A stretch of DNA of 14,307 nt from Pseudomonadota bacterium (lineage in GTDB: Bacteria > Chloroflexota > UBA6077 > JAJPHF01): positions 1 to 14,307 of the forward strand of contig JAJPHF010000021.1 in the NCBI GenBank assembly GCA_021325365.1, given 5' to 3'. The number at the start of each line of letters is the position of its first letter. Within the stretch, counting starts at the first letter, position 1. Both the position numbers and the translations under genes were made by a program. This document shows, piece by piece, positions 1-5,036 of this stretch. Under the pieces are notes generated by a model. It was not told where the DNA came from and did not search any database. It worked only from the letters and a program-made list of their open reading frames with translations.

Positions 1-565
1 AGCGCCGCACCAGCAAGAGCAACTGGCGCGCCCACGCGGCGAGCGTCTTGTGGCGCCGGCCGCGCTGCTGGTCGTACCGTTCCGACGGCGCCAGCGCGGT
101 CAAGAACCGCAGTGCCCAGACGCGCCCGGCCCGGGGAATCGGCACCAGGAGCATGAGACAAAGCCAGCGCAACCCGCTGGCCTTGACGAAGTGCTCCTGG
201 CTGGAGCGCACGGGGTCCCGGTAGATGCCTTTGGCGGCGATGCGCTTGCCCCGGCGCCGCTCGATGGTCTCAGCGATGCCGAGCAGCAGCGGCCCGGTCG
301 GGGCAAAGGCGGCCCCCAACAGAGTCAGCAGCACGCGACTGACCGCGAGACGCGACCACCGCGCCCGGTTCAAGACGCGATGGTAGCGCTCGAAACGGGG
401 CGCCGGCGCCAGCCGCATCACCCGCAGCGCGGTGGTGACCGTCCGCTGGCCGGGCGCGAGCCGCGTGCCGGCCACCAGGACGAGCACGCGCGGCCAGCTG
501 CGGCGACTGAACAATGGCCCGAATGGCTCCAACGCCTGTAGCAGGGCGAGCGGTAGGGTAGGCAT
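1..565 (-). CDS. DDE transposase, IS701/IS4-like, N-terminal part, catalytic Asp lost
   Basis: The reading frame is open from the ATG at 565 to the left edge (188 residues), so the gene is cut by the window and has no visible stop. The start at 565 is chosen because GGAGG lies 7 bases upstream; an ATG two codons earlier (571) sits almost on top of that site. The protein resembles the DDE transposases annotated IS701/IS4-like: an N-terminal block with YHRVLNRARW at about residues 61-70, then GIYRDPVRSS (113-122), HFVKASGLRW (125-134) and SERYDQQRGRRHKTL (161-175). From memory of the family, the block just after the YHRVLNRARW region normally reads Gly-Ile/Leu-Asp-Glu/Asp-Thr and carries the first catalytic Asp. 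Here it reads GIAET, with Ala98 encoded by GCT at 274-272. The rest of the visible frame is intact. The element is therefore probably catalytically dead, or recently inactivated. The family call is strong; the exact IS family name is less sure. Confidence 0.85.
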   Translation of the reverse strand, partial: MPTLPLALLQALEPFGPLFSRRSWPRVLVLVAGTRLAPGQRTVTTALRVMRLAPAPRFERYHRVLNRARWSRLAVSRVLLTLLGAAFAPTGPLLLGIAETIERRRGKRIAAKGIYRDPVRSSQEHFVKASGLRWLCLMLLVPIPRAGRVWALRFLTALAPSERYDQQRGRRHKTLAAWARQLLLLVRR

Positions 566-765
566 CGTCATCCCTCCGGCTAGAGAGACGACGAGCTTAC
601 CCTATCTCCCTATTCCCGCCCAATGGCCAAAGTCGAGCTTAGTTGATATTTCTGAGCGTACTGCTGGCGCCGAGGGGCACGGTCTCTGCGGTACTTTCCC
701 CAACGCGACCAGTCCGGCGTGCTTAGGGTTCAGTTGTGGCCACCTGCGACTGCGGCTAGCTCGTC
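566..765. other. Intergenic stretch next to the transposase
   Basis: About 200 bases separate the transposase start from the stop of the small gene at 766. The terminal inverted repeat of the insertion sequence should lie here. I cannot identify it because the other end of the element is outside the window. No coding region is recognised. Confidence 0.4.
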
Positions 766-987
766 CTAATCAGGCGGACTCATGTACTTGGCCGCGAGCG
801 CATCGGCACTATCCAGTGCATCCAAAGCGGTGCGGAGATATGTGCGCCACTCCGCCCAGTCCTGGGTGGTGCTTAAGCGCTCTGCCAAGCGGCGCCGCGC
901 CTGCCACACCGCAAAACTGGCCGCCTCTAGGCAATACTCCAGACTACTTCCATCGACGACATCTAATCGAGTGTGCCCCGCGTTCAT
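766..987 (-). CDS. Small hypothetical protein (73 aa)
   Basis: I do not recognise this protein. The ATG at 987 is preferred over an in-frame TTG at 999 because the GAGG lying across that TTG is a well-placed ribosome-binding site for the ATG (6-base spacing). The product is 73 residues, soluble and mostly helical by eye: after an N-terminal region of about 20 residues comes an amphipathic stretch rich in Ala, Leu, Arg and Asp (EYCLEAASFAVWQARRRLAE, then TYLRTALDALDSADALAAKY). There is no signal peptide, membrane segment or metal site. It lies between the transposase and another small unknown gene on the opposite strand, a typical place for cargo or accessory genes. Function unknown; the main support is the start-site arrangement and balanced composition. 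Confidence 0.55.
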   Translation of the reverse strand: MNAGHTRLDVVDGSSLEYCLEAASFAVWQARRRLAERLSTTQDWAEWRTYLRTALDALDSADALAAKYMSPPD

Positions 988-1049
988 CGGTTTCCTCAAT
1001 AATCGACGGGCGCCGTCCTCCTCTCGGCGGCGCTCCGGCTACGCGCGTT

Positions 1050-1126
1050 AGGAGGCGATATTGCAAGGTGTGCGCCGGGCCCATCCAGGCGGAGATGTGC
1101 ACACAGCGACGTGGAGGCACATGATG
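1050..1126 (+). promoter_or_regulatory. Two in-frame ribosome-binding-site/start pairs
   Basis: Two start options for the same frame each have a strong Shine-Dalgarno. AGGAGG at 1050-1055 is followed 5 bases later by TTG at 1061. GGAGG at 1113-1117 precedes ATGATG at 1121-1126, with 3 bases to the first ATG and 6 to the second. The second pair uses ATG and is taken as the main start; the upstream pair would add 20 residues. Confidence 0.5.
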
Positions 1127-1339
1127 GACGAGGACGAGTCCCACTTGAGGCAAGTGATGCTGGCCGTCTGCCTGGTGGATCTGAGCCCCGCCCTGTGCGA
1201 CACGATCCGCAACTTCTACAGGGCCCTCCCGTCTCAGCTGCGGCCGGCATTTCTGCATTTGTTGGCCCGCGCCCGAGCGGAGAGCGCGCAGTTGGCGGAC
1301 ATGATGGGGGGCAAGCTGATGGAGGGGCGGCAGAACTAG
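1121..1339 (+). CDS. Small hypothetical protein (72 aa; possible 92-aa form)
   Basis: I do not recognise this protein. From the ATG at 1121 (or 1124) it is 71-72 residues. It opens with an acidic segment (MMDEDES) and continues with helices rich in Leu, Ala and Arg (LRQVMLAVCLVDLSPALCD, PAFLHLLARARAESAQLADM). It has a Cys at two positions but no metal-binding pattern, no signal peptide and no clear membrane span. An upstream TTG at 1061 with its own strong ribosome-binding site could give a 92-residue form. It is transcribed away from the similar-sized gene at 766-987, with no obvious shared promoter. The real-gene call rests on the ribosome-binding site and the composition; the function is unknown. 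Confidence 0.55.
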   Translation: MMDEDESHLRQVMLAVCLVDLSPALCDTIRNFYRALPSQLRPAFLHLLARARAESAQLADMMGGKLMEGRQN

Positions 1340-1535
1340 CGTATGTGGCGAGACACCCGATTCGTCGTGTGCCGTGTCTAGAAGAGGACGCATGCCGCCG
1401 ACACACGCGGAACGAGTGCCCCGCCCCAAGCGGGTGGGCGCCCATACAGCGGGGTGGCGTCCTGCGCGGCGGCGGTGAGCGCGGCCGCTGGAGTCGCGCC
1501 CTCCACCACGAGCAGGAGCAGCGTGGGCACGGCCA
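1340..1535. other. Intergenic, nothing recognised
   Basis: This stretch of about 200 bases lies between two convergent genes (ends at 1339 and 1536). No gene, RNA or clear terminator hairpin is recognised in it. Confidence 0.4.
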
Positions 1536-1850
1536 TCACACGCCCTCTTGCAGGCGCGTGCCGTCGCGCGGGCGGCGCGCCCGCCGGTTGATTAACGTCG
1601 TCTGCTCCAGCGGCTCCCCCATGGTCCAGTTCGTGTACGCGCCGAGGTCCAGGTAGCGGTAACGCTTGCGCCACCAGAGCGCGTCGTACCCGTACTGGCG
1701 AATCGTCTGGACGACCGCGACAAACGCCGCGTCGTCGGTCCAGGCGCGGCGCAGCGTGTAGGCGTGGGGGAACTGCCGCAGCCGGGTGGCGCGGCGCCAC
1801 GCGGCCGTCTCCAGTGCCGCTTGCGCCGCGCGGAGACTGTCGTCAGTCAT
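1536..1850 (-). CDS. Conserved small hypothetical protein, second gene of the SWIM operon
   Basis: The product is about 104 residues from ATG 1850; a GTG directly before it (1853) is an equally possible start. A G-rich stretch (AGGGGG) 5-8 bases upstream could serve as ribosome-binding site. The middle has the pattern PHAYTLRRAWTDDAAFVAVV, then IRQYGYDALWWRKRYRYLDL, TNWTMGEPLEQTTLINRR. I recall this arrangement (Tyr-Thr-Leu-Arg ... Gly-Tyr ... Tyr-Leu-Asp ... Trp-Thr-Met-Gly-x-Pro-Leu ... Leu-Ile-Asn-Arg) from small uncharacterised bacterial proteins of varied genomes; I cannot name a domain. It is soluble and rich in Trp and Tyr. It begins about 12 bases after the stop of the SWIM zinc-finger gene, so the two are probably co-transcribed from the promoter at 2437-2465 and may work together. 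Molecular function unknown. Confidence 0.75.
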   Translation of the reverse strand: MTDDSLRAAQAALETAAWRRATRLRQFPHAYTLRRAWTDDAAFVAVVQTIRQYGYDALWWRKRYRYLDLGAYTNWTMGEPLEQTTLINRRARRPRDGTRLQEGV

Positions 1851-1862
1851 CACCGCCGCCCC

Positions 1863-2348
1863 CTACGCCACGGGGGCGGCGTCGAGCGCCGCCAGGTAGG
1901 CCCGACCCGCCGGGGTTAGCGTGACGCGGTCGTCGTCAGCATAGACACGCTGGGGGAAGGCGATGGGGGTAGGCGGGGGCTCCGGCCCCCGCTCCCGCTC
2001 GACCGCCTCGCACTTTTGCAATAGGCGCACCGCGATCGCGTGCTTGCACGGCCCGCCGCGCTGCTGGTAGTCGGGGCAGGTGCAGCGGTCGCCGCGATAG
2101 CCGCGCTCGCTCAGGCAGACCCAGTATTCGCAGCTGCCGTCCTGGGACTCCACCCAGTAGGCGTGCCCGACGTTCTCGGGGGCCATGGCCGGGGCGACGG
2201 AGCGGAGGGCGACGATCTCGGCGGCGCGTTGCATGCGGCAGGCTAGCTCGGGGTGGGCCGCCTGGCCCTTCGCCAGGACGGCGCAGAGGGTCGCCAAGGA
2301 CACGTCGAGCGCCGGCGTGCTAGGCTGTACGCTGGGGGTAGCGACCAT
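1863..2348 (-). CDS. SWIM zinc-finger protein
   Basis: The protein is 161 residues from the ATG at 2348, chosen because AGGAG lies 9 bases upstream; a longer reading to 2465 would run through the promoter and a leader hairpin. A SWIM-type zinc-binding motif is plain at residues 89-103: Cys89-x-Cys91, then nine residues, Cys101-x-His103, embedded in CTCPDYQQRGGPCKHAIAV. Before it is a beta-rich block (AYWVESQDGSCEYWVCLSER, about 64-82). The first 60 residues are helical. The C-terminal tail (125-161) includes a short helix, LTPAGRAYLAAL. SWIM domains are known to bind DNA or protein partners and occur in SWI2/SNF2 proteins, MuDR-like transposases and many small stand-alone proteins. No other enzymatic domain is present, so a binding or adaptor role is the inference. 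It heads a two-gene minus-strand operon divergent from the zinc-finger/HNH pair. Confidence 0.88.
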   Translation of the reverse strand: MVATPSVQPSTPALDVSLATLCAVLAKGQAAHPELACRMQRAAEIVALRSVAPAMAPENVGHAYWVESQDGSCEYWVCLSERGYRGDRCTCPDYQQRGGPCKHAIAVRLLQKCEAVERERGPEPPPTPIAFPQRVYADDDRVTLTPAGRAYLAALDAAPVA

Positions 2349-2365
2349 GGCTCGCTGCTCCTTTC

Positions 2366-2396
2366 GCCCCCGGGGTGCTGCCAACGCCCCGAGGGC
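2366..2396 (-). promoter_or_regulatory. Leader hairpin just upstream of the SWIM gene ribosome-binding site
   Basis: Ten-base arms at 2366-2375 and 2387-2396 pair with a single G-U wobble in the transcript, closing an 11-base loop. The hairpin ends only 3 bases before the AGGAG at 2362-2358, inside the roughly 80-base leader predicted from the minus-strand promoter. It could affect translation or mRNA stability, or act as an attenuator. There is no U-run directly after it, so it is not a classical terminator. Confidence 0.55.
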
Positions 2397-2436
2397 TTTG
2401 CTACGTGCGCGGCGGGGAGTATGCCCCGCTAACCTC

Positions 2437-2465
2437 ATTCTAGCGCGCTGGTCCCATCTTGTCAA
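2437..2465 (-). promoter_or_regulatory. Sigma70-type promoter for the SWIM operon
   Basis: On the minus strand TTGACA (2465-2460) is followed by a 17-base spacer and TAGAAT (2442-2437). This is a perfect -35 box and a one-mismatch -10 box at ideal spacing in otherwise GC-rich DNA. Transcription would start near 2430, about 80 bases upstream of the ATG at 2348. Confidence 0.8.
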
Positions 2466-2487
2466 TAGATTTACGCTAATCTATAAT
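2459..2487 (+). promoter_or_regulatory. Sigma70-type promoter for the zinc-finger/HNH operon
   Basis: TTGTCA (2459-2464), a 17-base spacer and a perfect TATAAT (2482-2487). Transcription would begin near 2494, about 50 bases before the ATG at 2547. Its -35 box overlaps the -35 box of the opposite promoter by five bases, so RNA polymerase could hardly occupy both promoters at once. Confidence 0.82.
2465..2484. promoter_or_regulatory. Inverted repeat within the divergent promoter, candidate operator
   Basis: ATAGATT (2465-2471) and AATCTAT (2478-2484) are perfect 7-base inverted arms around a 6-base centre. The repeat fills the spacer of the plus-strand promoter, reaches its -10 box, and starts next to the -35 box of the minus-strand promoter. 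A dimeric repressor bound here would probably block both. The zinc-finger proteins encoded on either side are candidate binders, but this is inference. Confidence 0.6.
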
Positions 2488-2546
2488 ACCGAATGGAGCG
2501 CTCCGATTTACCGTATGACCGCCCCGGTCAAGCAGAAGGAGAGTCG

Positions 2547-2789
2547 ATGGCCGAGTCCGATCTATCGCCGGCCGCCCATGCGCGGGCGCTGGCCGCCCAG
2601 CGAGCGCGCGTGCCGCATACGTGTGTGGTGTGCGGGCAGGCGTTCGTCGCGGTGCGCCAGGCCCGCTATTGCTCGAACCGGTGCGCCCAGCGAGCAGCGT
2701 ACGCGCGCCATGCGGAGCAGCGCCGGGCGGACCGGCGCGCAAAATATCGGGCGCAGCGGCGCCCTGCGTCATCGCGTGGGGAGGGATAG
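2547..2789 (+). CDS. Small Cys4 zinc-finger protein
   Basis: The product is 80 residues from the ATG at 2547, which has AAGGAG 5 bases upstream; an earlier in-frame ATG at 2493 lies on the predicted transcription start and is rejected. A treble-clef-like Cys4 site is clear: CVVC at about residues 26-29, then an Arg-rich turn and YCSNRC at about 41-46. The C-terminal third is strongly basic (RRADRRAKYRAQRRP), which suits nucleic-acid binding. Small proteins with CxxC ... RYCSxxC are common in phages, plasmids and genomic islands and are usually annotated only as zinc-finger proteins. The stop lies 3 bases before the GTG of the HNH gene, so the two are an operon. A regulatory or DNA-targeting accessory role for the HNH protein is possible but unproven. 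Confidence 0.8.
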   Translation: MAESDLSPAAHARALAAQRARVPHTCVVCGQAFVAVRQARYCSNRCAQRAAYARHAEQRRADRRAKYRAQRRPASSRGEG

Positions 2790-2792
2790 GCT

Positions 2793-3782
2793 GTGCTAAC
2801 CGATAAATCGCGGCGTAGAGCAGAGCACTGTCTTTTCTGCTCAAACCCGACTATCGGAGAGGGCTTCGCCAGTAAGGAGCACGTGATCCCCGGGTCTATG
2901 GGAGGAACCCTTCTGACACGCGATGTGTGCAAGCCGTGTAATGGTTACTTCGGGTGTGCGGTGGACTGTGTCGCGGACGCGCCACTCCTAATCCGGCTGC
3001 GCTGTGAGGCTGGGCTTGCGCCCCGGCGCCGGCTACTCGGGGAGTATTACGACGAGTACCTGGGCGTCTCCCTCCCCGCGTGGCAGGACTCCAATAACAC
3101 GGTTGTGCCGGTCCGCCCCGTCCAGCGTGAGCGGGCGGGCAACACCGTAATCATCAGCGGAGCGTCCAGGAGCTCGGCCGAGCGAGAGATGCGCCGCGAA
3201 GAGGAGCGGCTCAGGAACGAGGGGCTGGGCTTTGCCCCCGAGCCTATCGTGCAGATCCATGAACGGCAGGTGCCATTCCAAAGCGTGGAAGCACAGGAAA
3301 GTGTGCAGACCCTGCGCAGCCTCCTGGGTCGGGAAGCCGCGAAGATCGCCATTGAACTCATCGGGCTGCGGGCCTCCGCGAAGGTGGCCAGCGATGCCGC
3401 GTTGGATCCAGTTCGCGACTACGCCCGGCACGGTAGCCCGCTAGACGGGGTAACGATCGCCGTTCTCGGCCCTGAGCGCCTCTGGCTCCCGCGGGCAAAG
3501 CTCCTCCTGCGTTTCGGGCCGGAGCCCGCGCCGCCCGAGGGCGCCGTGCCGAACCTGCCTGATCCAACCGTCCCCACGATGCAACCACCAGGTGTACCTC
3601 AACTGATGGACGTCGTACATGTGCTCGGCTTTCACCGGGATCACGACGGCGGCCACTTCGTGCTGTTGCTGTTTGGGGTAGTGAGAATCCACGTGCCGTT
3701 GCCCGAACACTTGCCGCTTCCCTGGAAGCGGGTGGAGTACTACGACCTCCTGCGCGGGCGCTCGCTCGTCCGCTACAGCTGA
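2793..3782 (+). CDS. HNH-domain protein, probable nuclease (329 aa)
   Basis: It starts with GTG at 2793, which has GAGGG 7 bases upstream. The N-terminus carries a zinc-supported HNH fold: Cys13-x2-Cys16, Glu29-His30-Val-Ile-Pro, Gly37-Gly38, and Cys46-x2-Cys49-Asn50 with Gly54. His30 and Asn50 are the expected active-site positions of Cys-containing HNH endonucleases, which cut DNA with a metal ion. The remaining 270 residues are not recognised. They contain a charged helical stretch (about 125-150), a second helical region (SVQTLRSLLGREAAKIAIEL, about 169-188), a Pro-rich linker (about 245-270) and a beta-rich C-terminus. No membrane segment is seen. The large extra domain sets it apart from small phage HNH proteins and may bind a target or partner. 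Co-transcribed with the small zinc-finger gene. A restriction or defence role is possible; a homing or mobile-element role is the alternative. Confidence 0.82.
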   Translation: MLTDKSRRRAEHCLFCSNPTIGEGFASKEHVIPGSMGGTLLTRDVCKPCNGYFGCAVDCVADAPLLIRLRCEAGLAPRRRLLGEYYDEYLGVSLPAWQDSNNTVVPVRPVQRERAGNTVIISGASRSSAEREMRREEERLRNEGLGFAPEPIVQIHERQVPFQSVEAQESVQTLRSLLGREAAKIAIELIGLRASAKVASDAALDPVRDYARHGSPLDGVTIAVLGPERLWLPRAKLLLRFGPEPAPPEGAVPNLPDPTVPTMQPPGVPQLMDVVHVLGFHRDHDGGHFVLLLFGVVRIHVPLPEHLPLPWKRVEYYDLLRGRSLVRYS

Positions 3783-3821
3783 GCTGCGCCGATTCGCTGT
3801 AACAGGGCCGTGCTCGCACAT

Positions 3822-4397
3822 CTACGGCGCGGCGGCGGACCGAGGGCGCGGGCCGCCCCAGGATGCATTATCGGCAAACGCCTGCTCATGCTTGTCAAGC
3901 AGCGCTTCCCAGTCCTCGCGTAGCGGCGGCACCTGGAGATCGCGGATAGCGACGCGGATGACCGACTCCAAGGAGACGCGCCCGGAGGGCCAGTGCCCGT
4001 GGCTGAGGTTTATAGGCGCCGTGTAGCTGCGCAGATGGACGTGTGGCCAGCGCACAGGGTCGCCTACTTGGCCGTCGGGATGCCAGTCGTAGCAGACCAA
4101 CGTGCGCCCGTCCTCCGCGCTCAGCTCGTAGTGATACCCGCGGCTGTGCACCCGGTAGCGCTCATCCCCGCTGCCGACTTCGATCACCTCGTACTCGTGG
4201 GTGATGAACAGCCCGATCTTGAGCGGTCCGGGCAGCCGTACCGGGTCGCGCTGCCCGAGTAAGGCCAGCAGGCACGACTCGCCGAGTCTCGCGCCGTGCG
4301 CACGGAGCTGCACAGTAGGTGGCAAGATGCAAGCGAGCGACTCGCGGAGCGGGGTCGAGAAGGCCTCGACCGCCGCCCGCGGAGTTCTACCGGGCAA
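3822..4397 (-). CDS. Conserved hypothetical protein, second gene of an overlapping pair (toxin-antitoxin-like)
   Basis: The frame is open to 4472, but that start would overlap the preceding gene by 86 bases and add a low-complexity Arg/Ala/Ser stretch. The TTG at 4397 overlaps the upstream stop by 11 bases and gives 191 residues beginning just before AVEAFSTPLRESLACILPPT, which fits the family as I remember it. Other notable blocks are PGPLKIGLFITHEYEVIEVG, GYHYELSAEDGRTLVCYDWH, PHVHLRS, SGRVSLESVIRVAIRDLQV and REDWEALLDKHEQAF. The His-rich centre (WHPDG ... PHVHL ... HGHW) could hold an active site or metal. I recall homologues only as hypothetical proteins, often behind a small partner gene like the one here. 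The gene order (small gene first, overlapping stop and start, operator-like repeats upstream) resembles a type II toxin-antitoxin operon. The toxin role is inferred from layout alone. Confidence 0.75.
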   Translation of the reverse strand: MPGRTPRAAVEAFSTPLRESLACILPPTVQLRAHGARLGESCLLALLGQRDPVRLPGPLKIGLFITHEYEVIEVGSGDERYRVHSRGYHYELSAEDGRTLVCYDWHPDGQVGDPVRWPHVHLRSYTAPINLSHGHWPSGRVSLESVIRVAIRDLQVPPLREDWEALLDKHEQAFADNASWGGPRPRSAAAP

Positions 4398-4602
4398 AGG
4401 GGATGAGCGCCGCCAGGCGGCGGATGCGCGACGCCTGGGGCTCGTCCGCGCAGCCGGCGTACTCGCCGGCATCCCAGCGACTCAGGAAGTCGACACCGCT
4501 AATGCCGAGCATGGCCCGGGCCTGCTCATCGAAGAGGGCACGGCTCTCGTTATCGTCTAGCCACTGAATTGGCGTAGTGGTAGGGTCGGTTTTTAGTGCC
4601 AT
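4387..4602 (-). CDS. Small conserved protein, first gene of the overlapping pair (antitoxin-like)
   Basis: From the ATG at 4602, which has GGAGG 8 bases upstream, the product is 71 residues; an earlier in-frame start at 4638 lies in the operator region. The sequence ends RRLAALIPFAR and has the central pattern LFDEQARAMLGISG followed by FLSRWDAGEY. This Ser/Gly-x-x-Phe-Leu-x-x-Trp-Asp-Ala-Gly-Glu-Tyr block recurs in small uncharacterised bacterial proteins in my memory. No DNA-binding domain is certain, although the N-terminal part (IQWLDDNESRALFDEQARAM) is helical. Its stop overlaps the start of the next gene by 11 bases, implying translational coupling. Position, size and the repeats upstream suit an antitoxin or chaperone-like partner, but no activity can be assigned from sequence. 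Confidence 0.72.
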   Translation of the reverse strand: MALKTDPTTTPIQWLDDNESRALFDEQARAMLGISGVDFLSRWDAGEYAGCADEPQASRIRRLAALIPFAR

Positions 4603-4632
4603 GTCCGCTTCCTCCACGTTACCTCTATCGTA

Positions 4633-4673
4633 CACCATTGGTGGTGAAAAAATTCACCACTCTTCACCACCAC
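4633..4673. promoter_or_regulatory. Cluster of TTCACCAC half-sites upstream of the two-gene cassette
   Basis: GTGGTGAA (4641-4648) and TTCACCAC (4653-4660) form a perfect 8-base inverted repeat around AAAA. A third TTCACCAC follows at 4663-4670 in direct orientation with a 10-base period, about one helical turn. A further CACCA/TGGTG inverted pair overlaps at 4633-4645. The cluster lies 30-70 bases upstream of the ATG at 4602, where the promoter should be. The arrangement looks like a cooperative operator, as in autoregulated toxin-antitoxin operons. No good -35/-10 pair is evident; TACGAT (minus strand, about 4632-4627) is a weak -10 candidate. Confidence 0.6.
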
Positions 4674-4679
4674 GGCGTA

Positions 4680-5036
4680 TTTCGGCAGACTGCAACCGGC
4701 GCCTCACGTGAGTGCAAGGTTGGGCGGGCGCCACCGCCACGCGCCCCACTGCCTGCGCTGGCACACAGCATCCCTGCCACGGTATTTACAAATCTGGGCC
4801 GTCGCGCTACGCTTCAGGTAGGCGCCGTGGGCGCCGAGGAGGGCAGGGGCGCGGGGCAGGCGCAGATCGCGAGCCCAGCCCCACCAGCACTGTGTGGGGA
4901 CAACCGGTATTGCCGTACGAAGCGGCCACCGTCCGGCCTGCTTTGCCAACAGCGCGCCTCATGCGGCGGCTCCTGCACCACCGAATTCTGGGCGCGCGAT
5001 GCCGCCAGCGGCCCGCTGCGGACAGCGCATGGACAG
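4680..5036. other. Intergenic, no gene recognised
   Basis: About 360 bases between the half-site cluster and the end of the solute-binding gene. Open frames cross it on both strands, but none shows a recognisable motif or a good ribosome-binding site. A short GC palindrome (CAGCGG-C-CCGCTG, 5006-5018) lies 19 bases beyond the stop of the solute-binding gene. It has no T-run, so it is not a convincing terminator. Confidence 0.4.

Noticed and set aside
50..541. A 163-codon plus-strand frame at the left end
   Set aside because: The minus strand encodes the transposase with recognisable motifs through the same bases. The plus-strand product is low-complexity and has no good ribosome-binding site.
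3783..3821. A terminator between the convergent HNH gene and the two-gene cassette
   Set aside because: The 39-base gap has no stable stem followed by a T-run on either strand.
4704..4949. An 81-codon minus-strand frame in the gap downstream of the solute-binding gene
   Set aside because: No ribosome-binding site, many Arg/Trp/Gly residues and no motif. I cannot distinguish it from noise.
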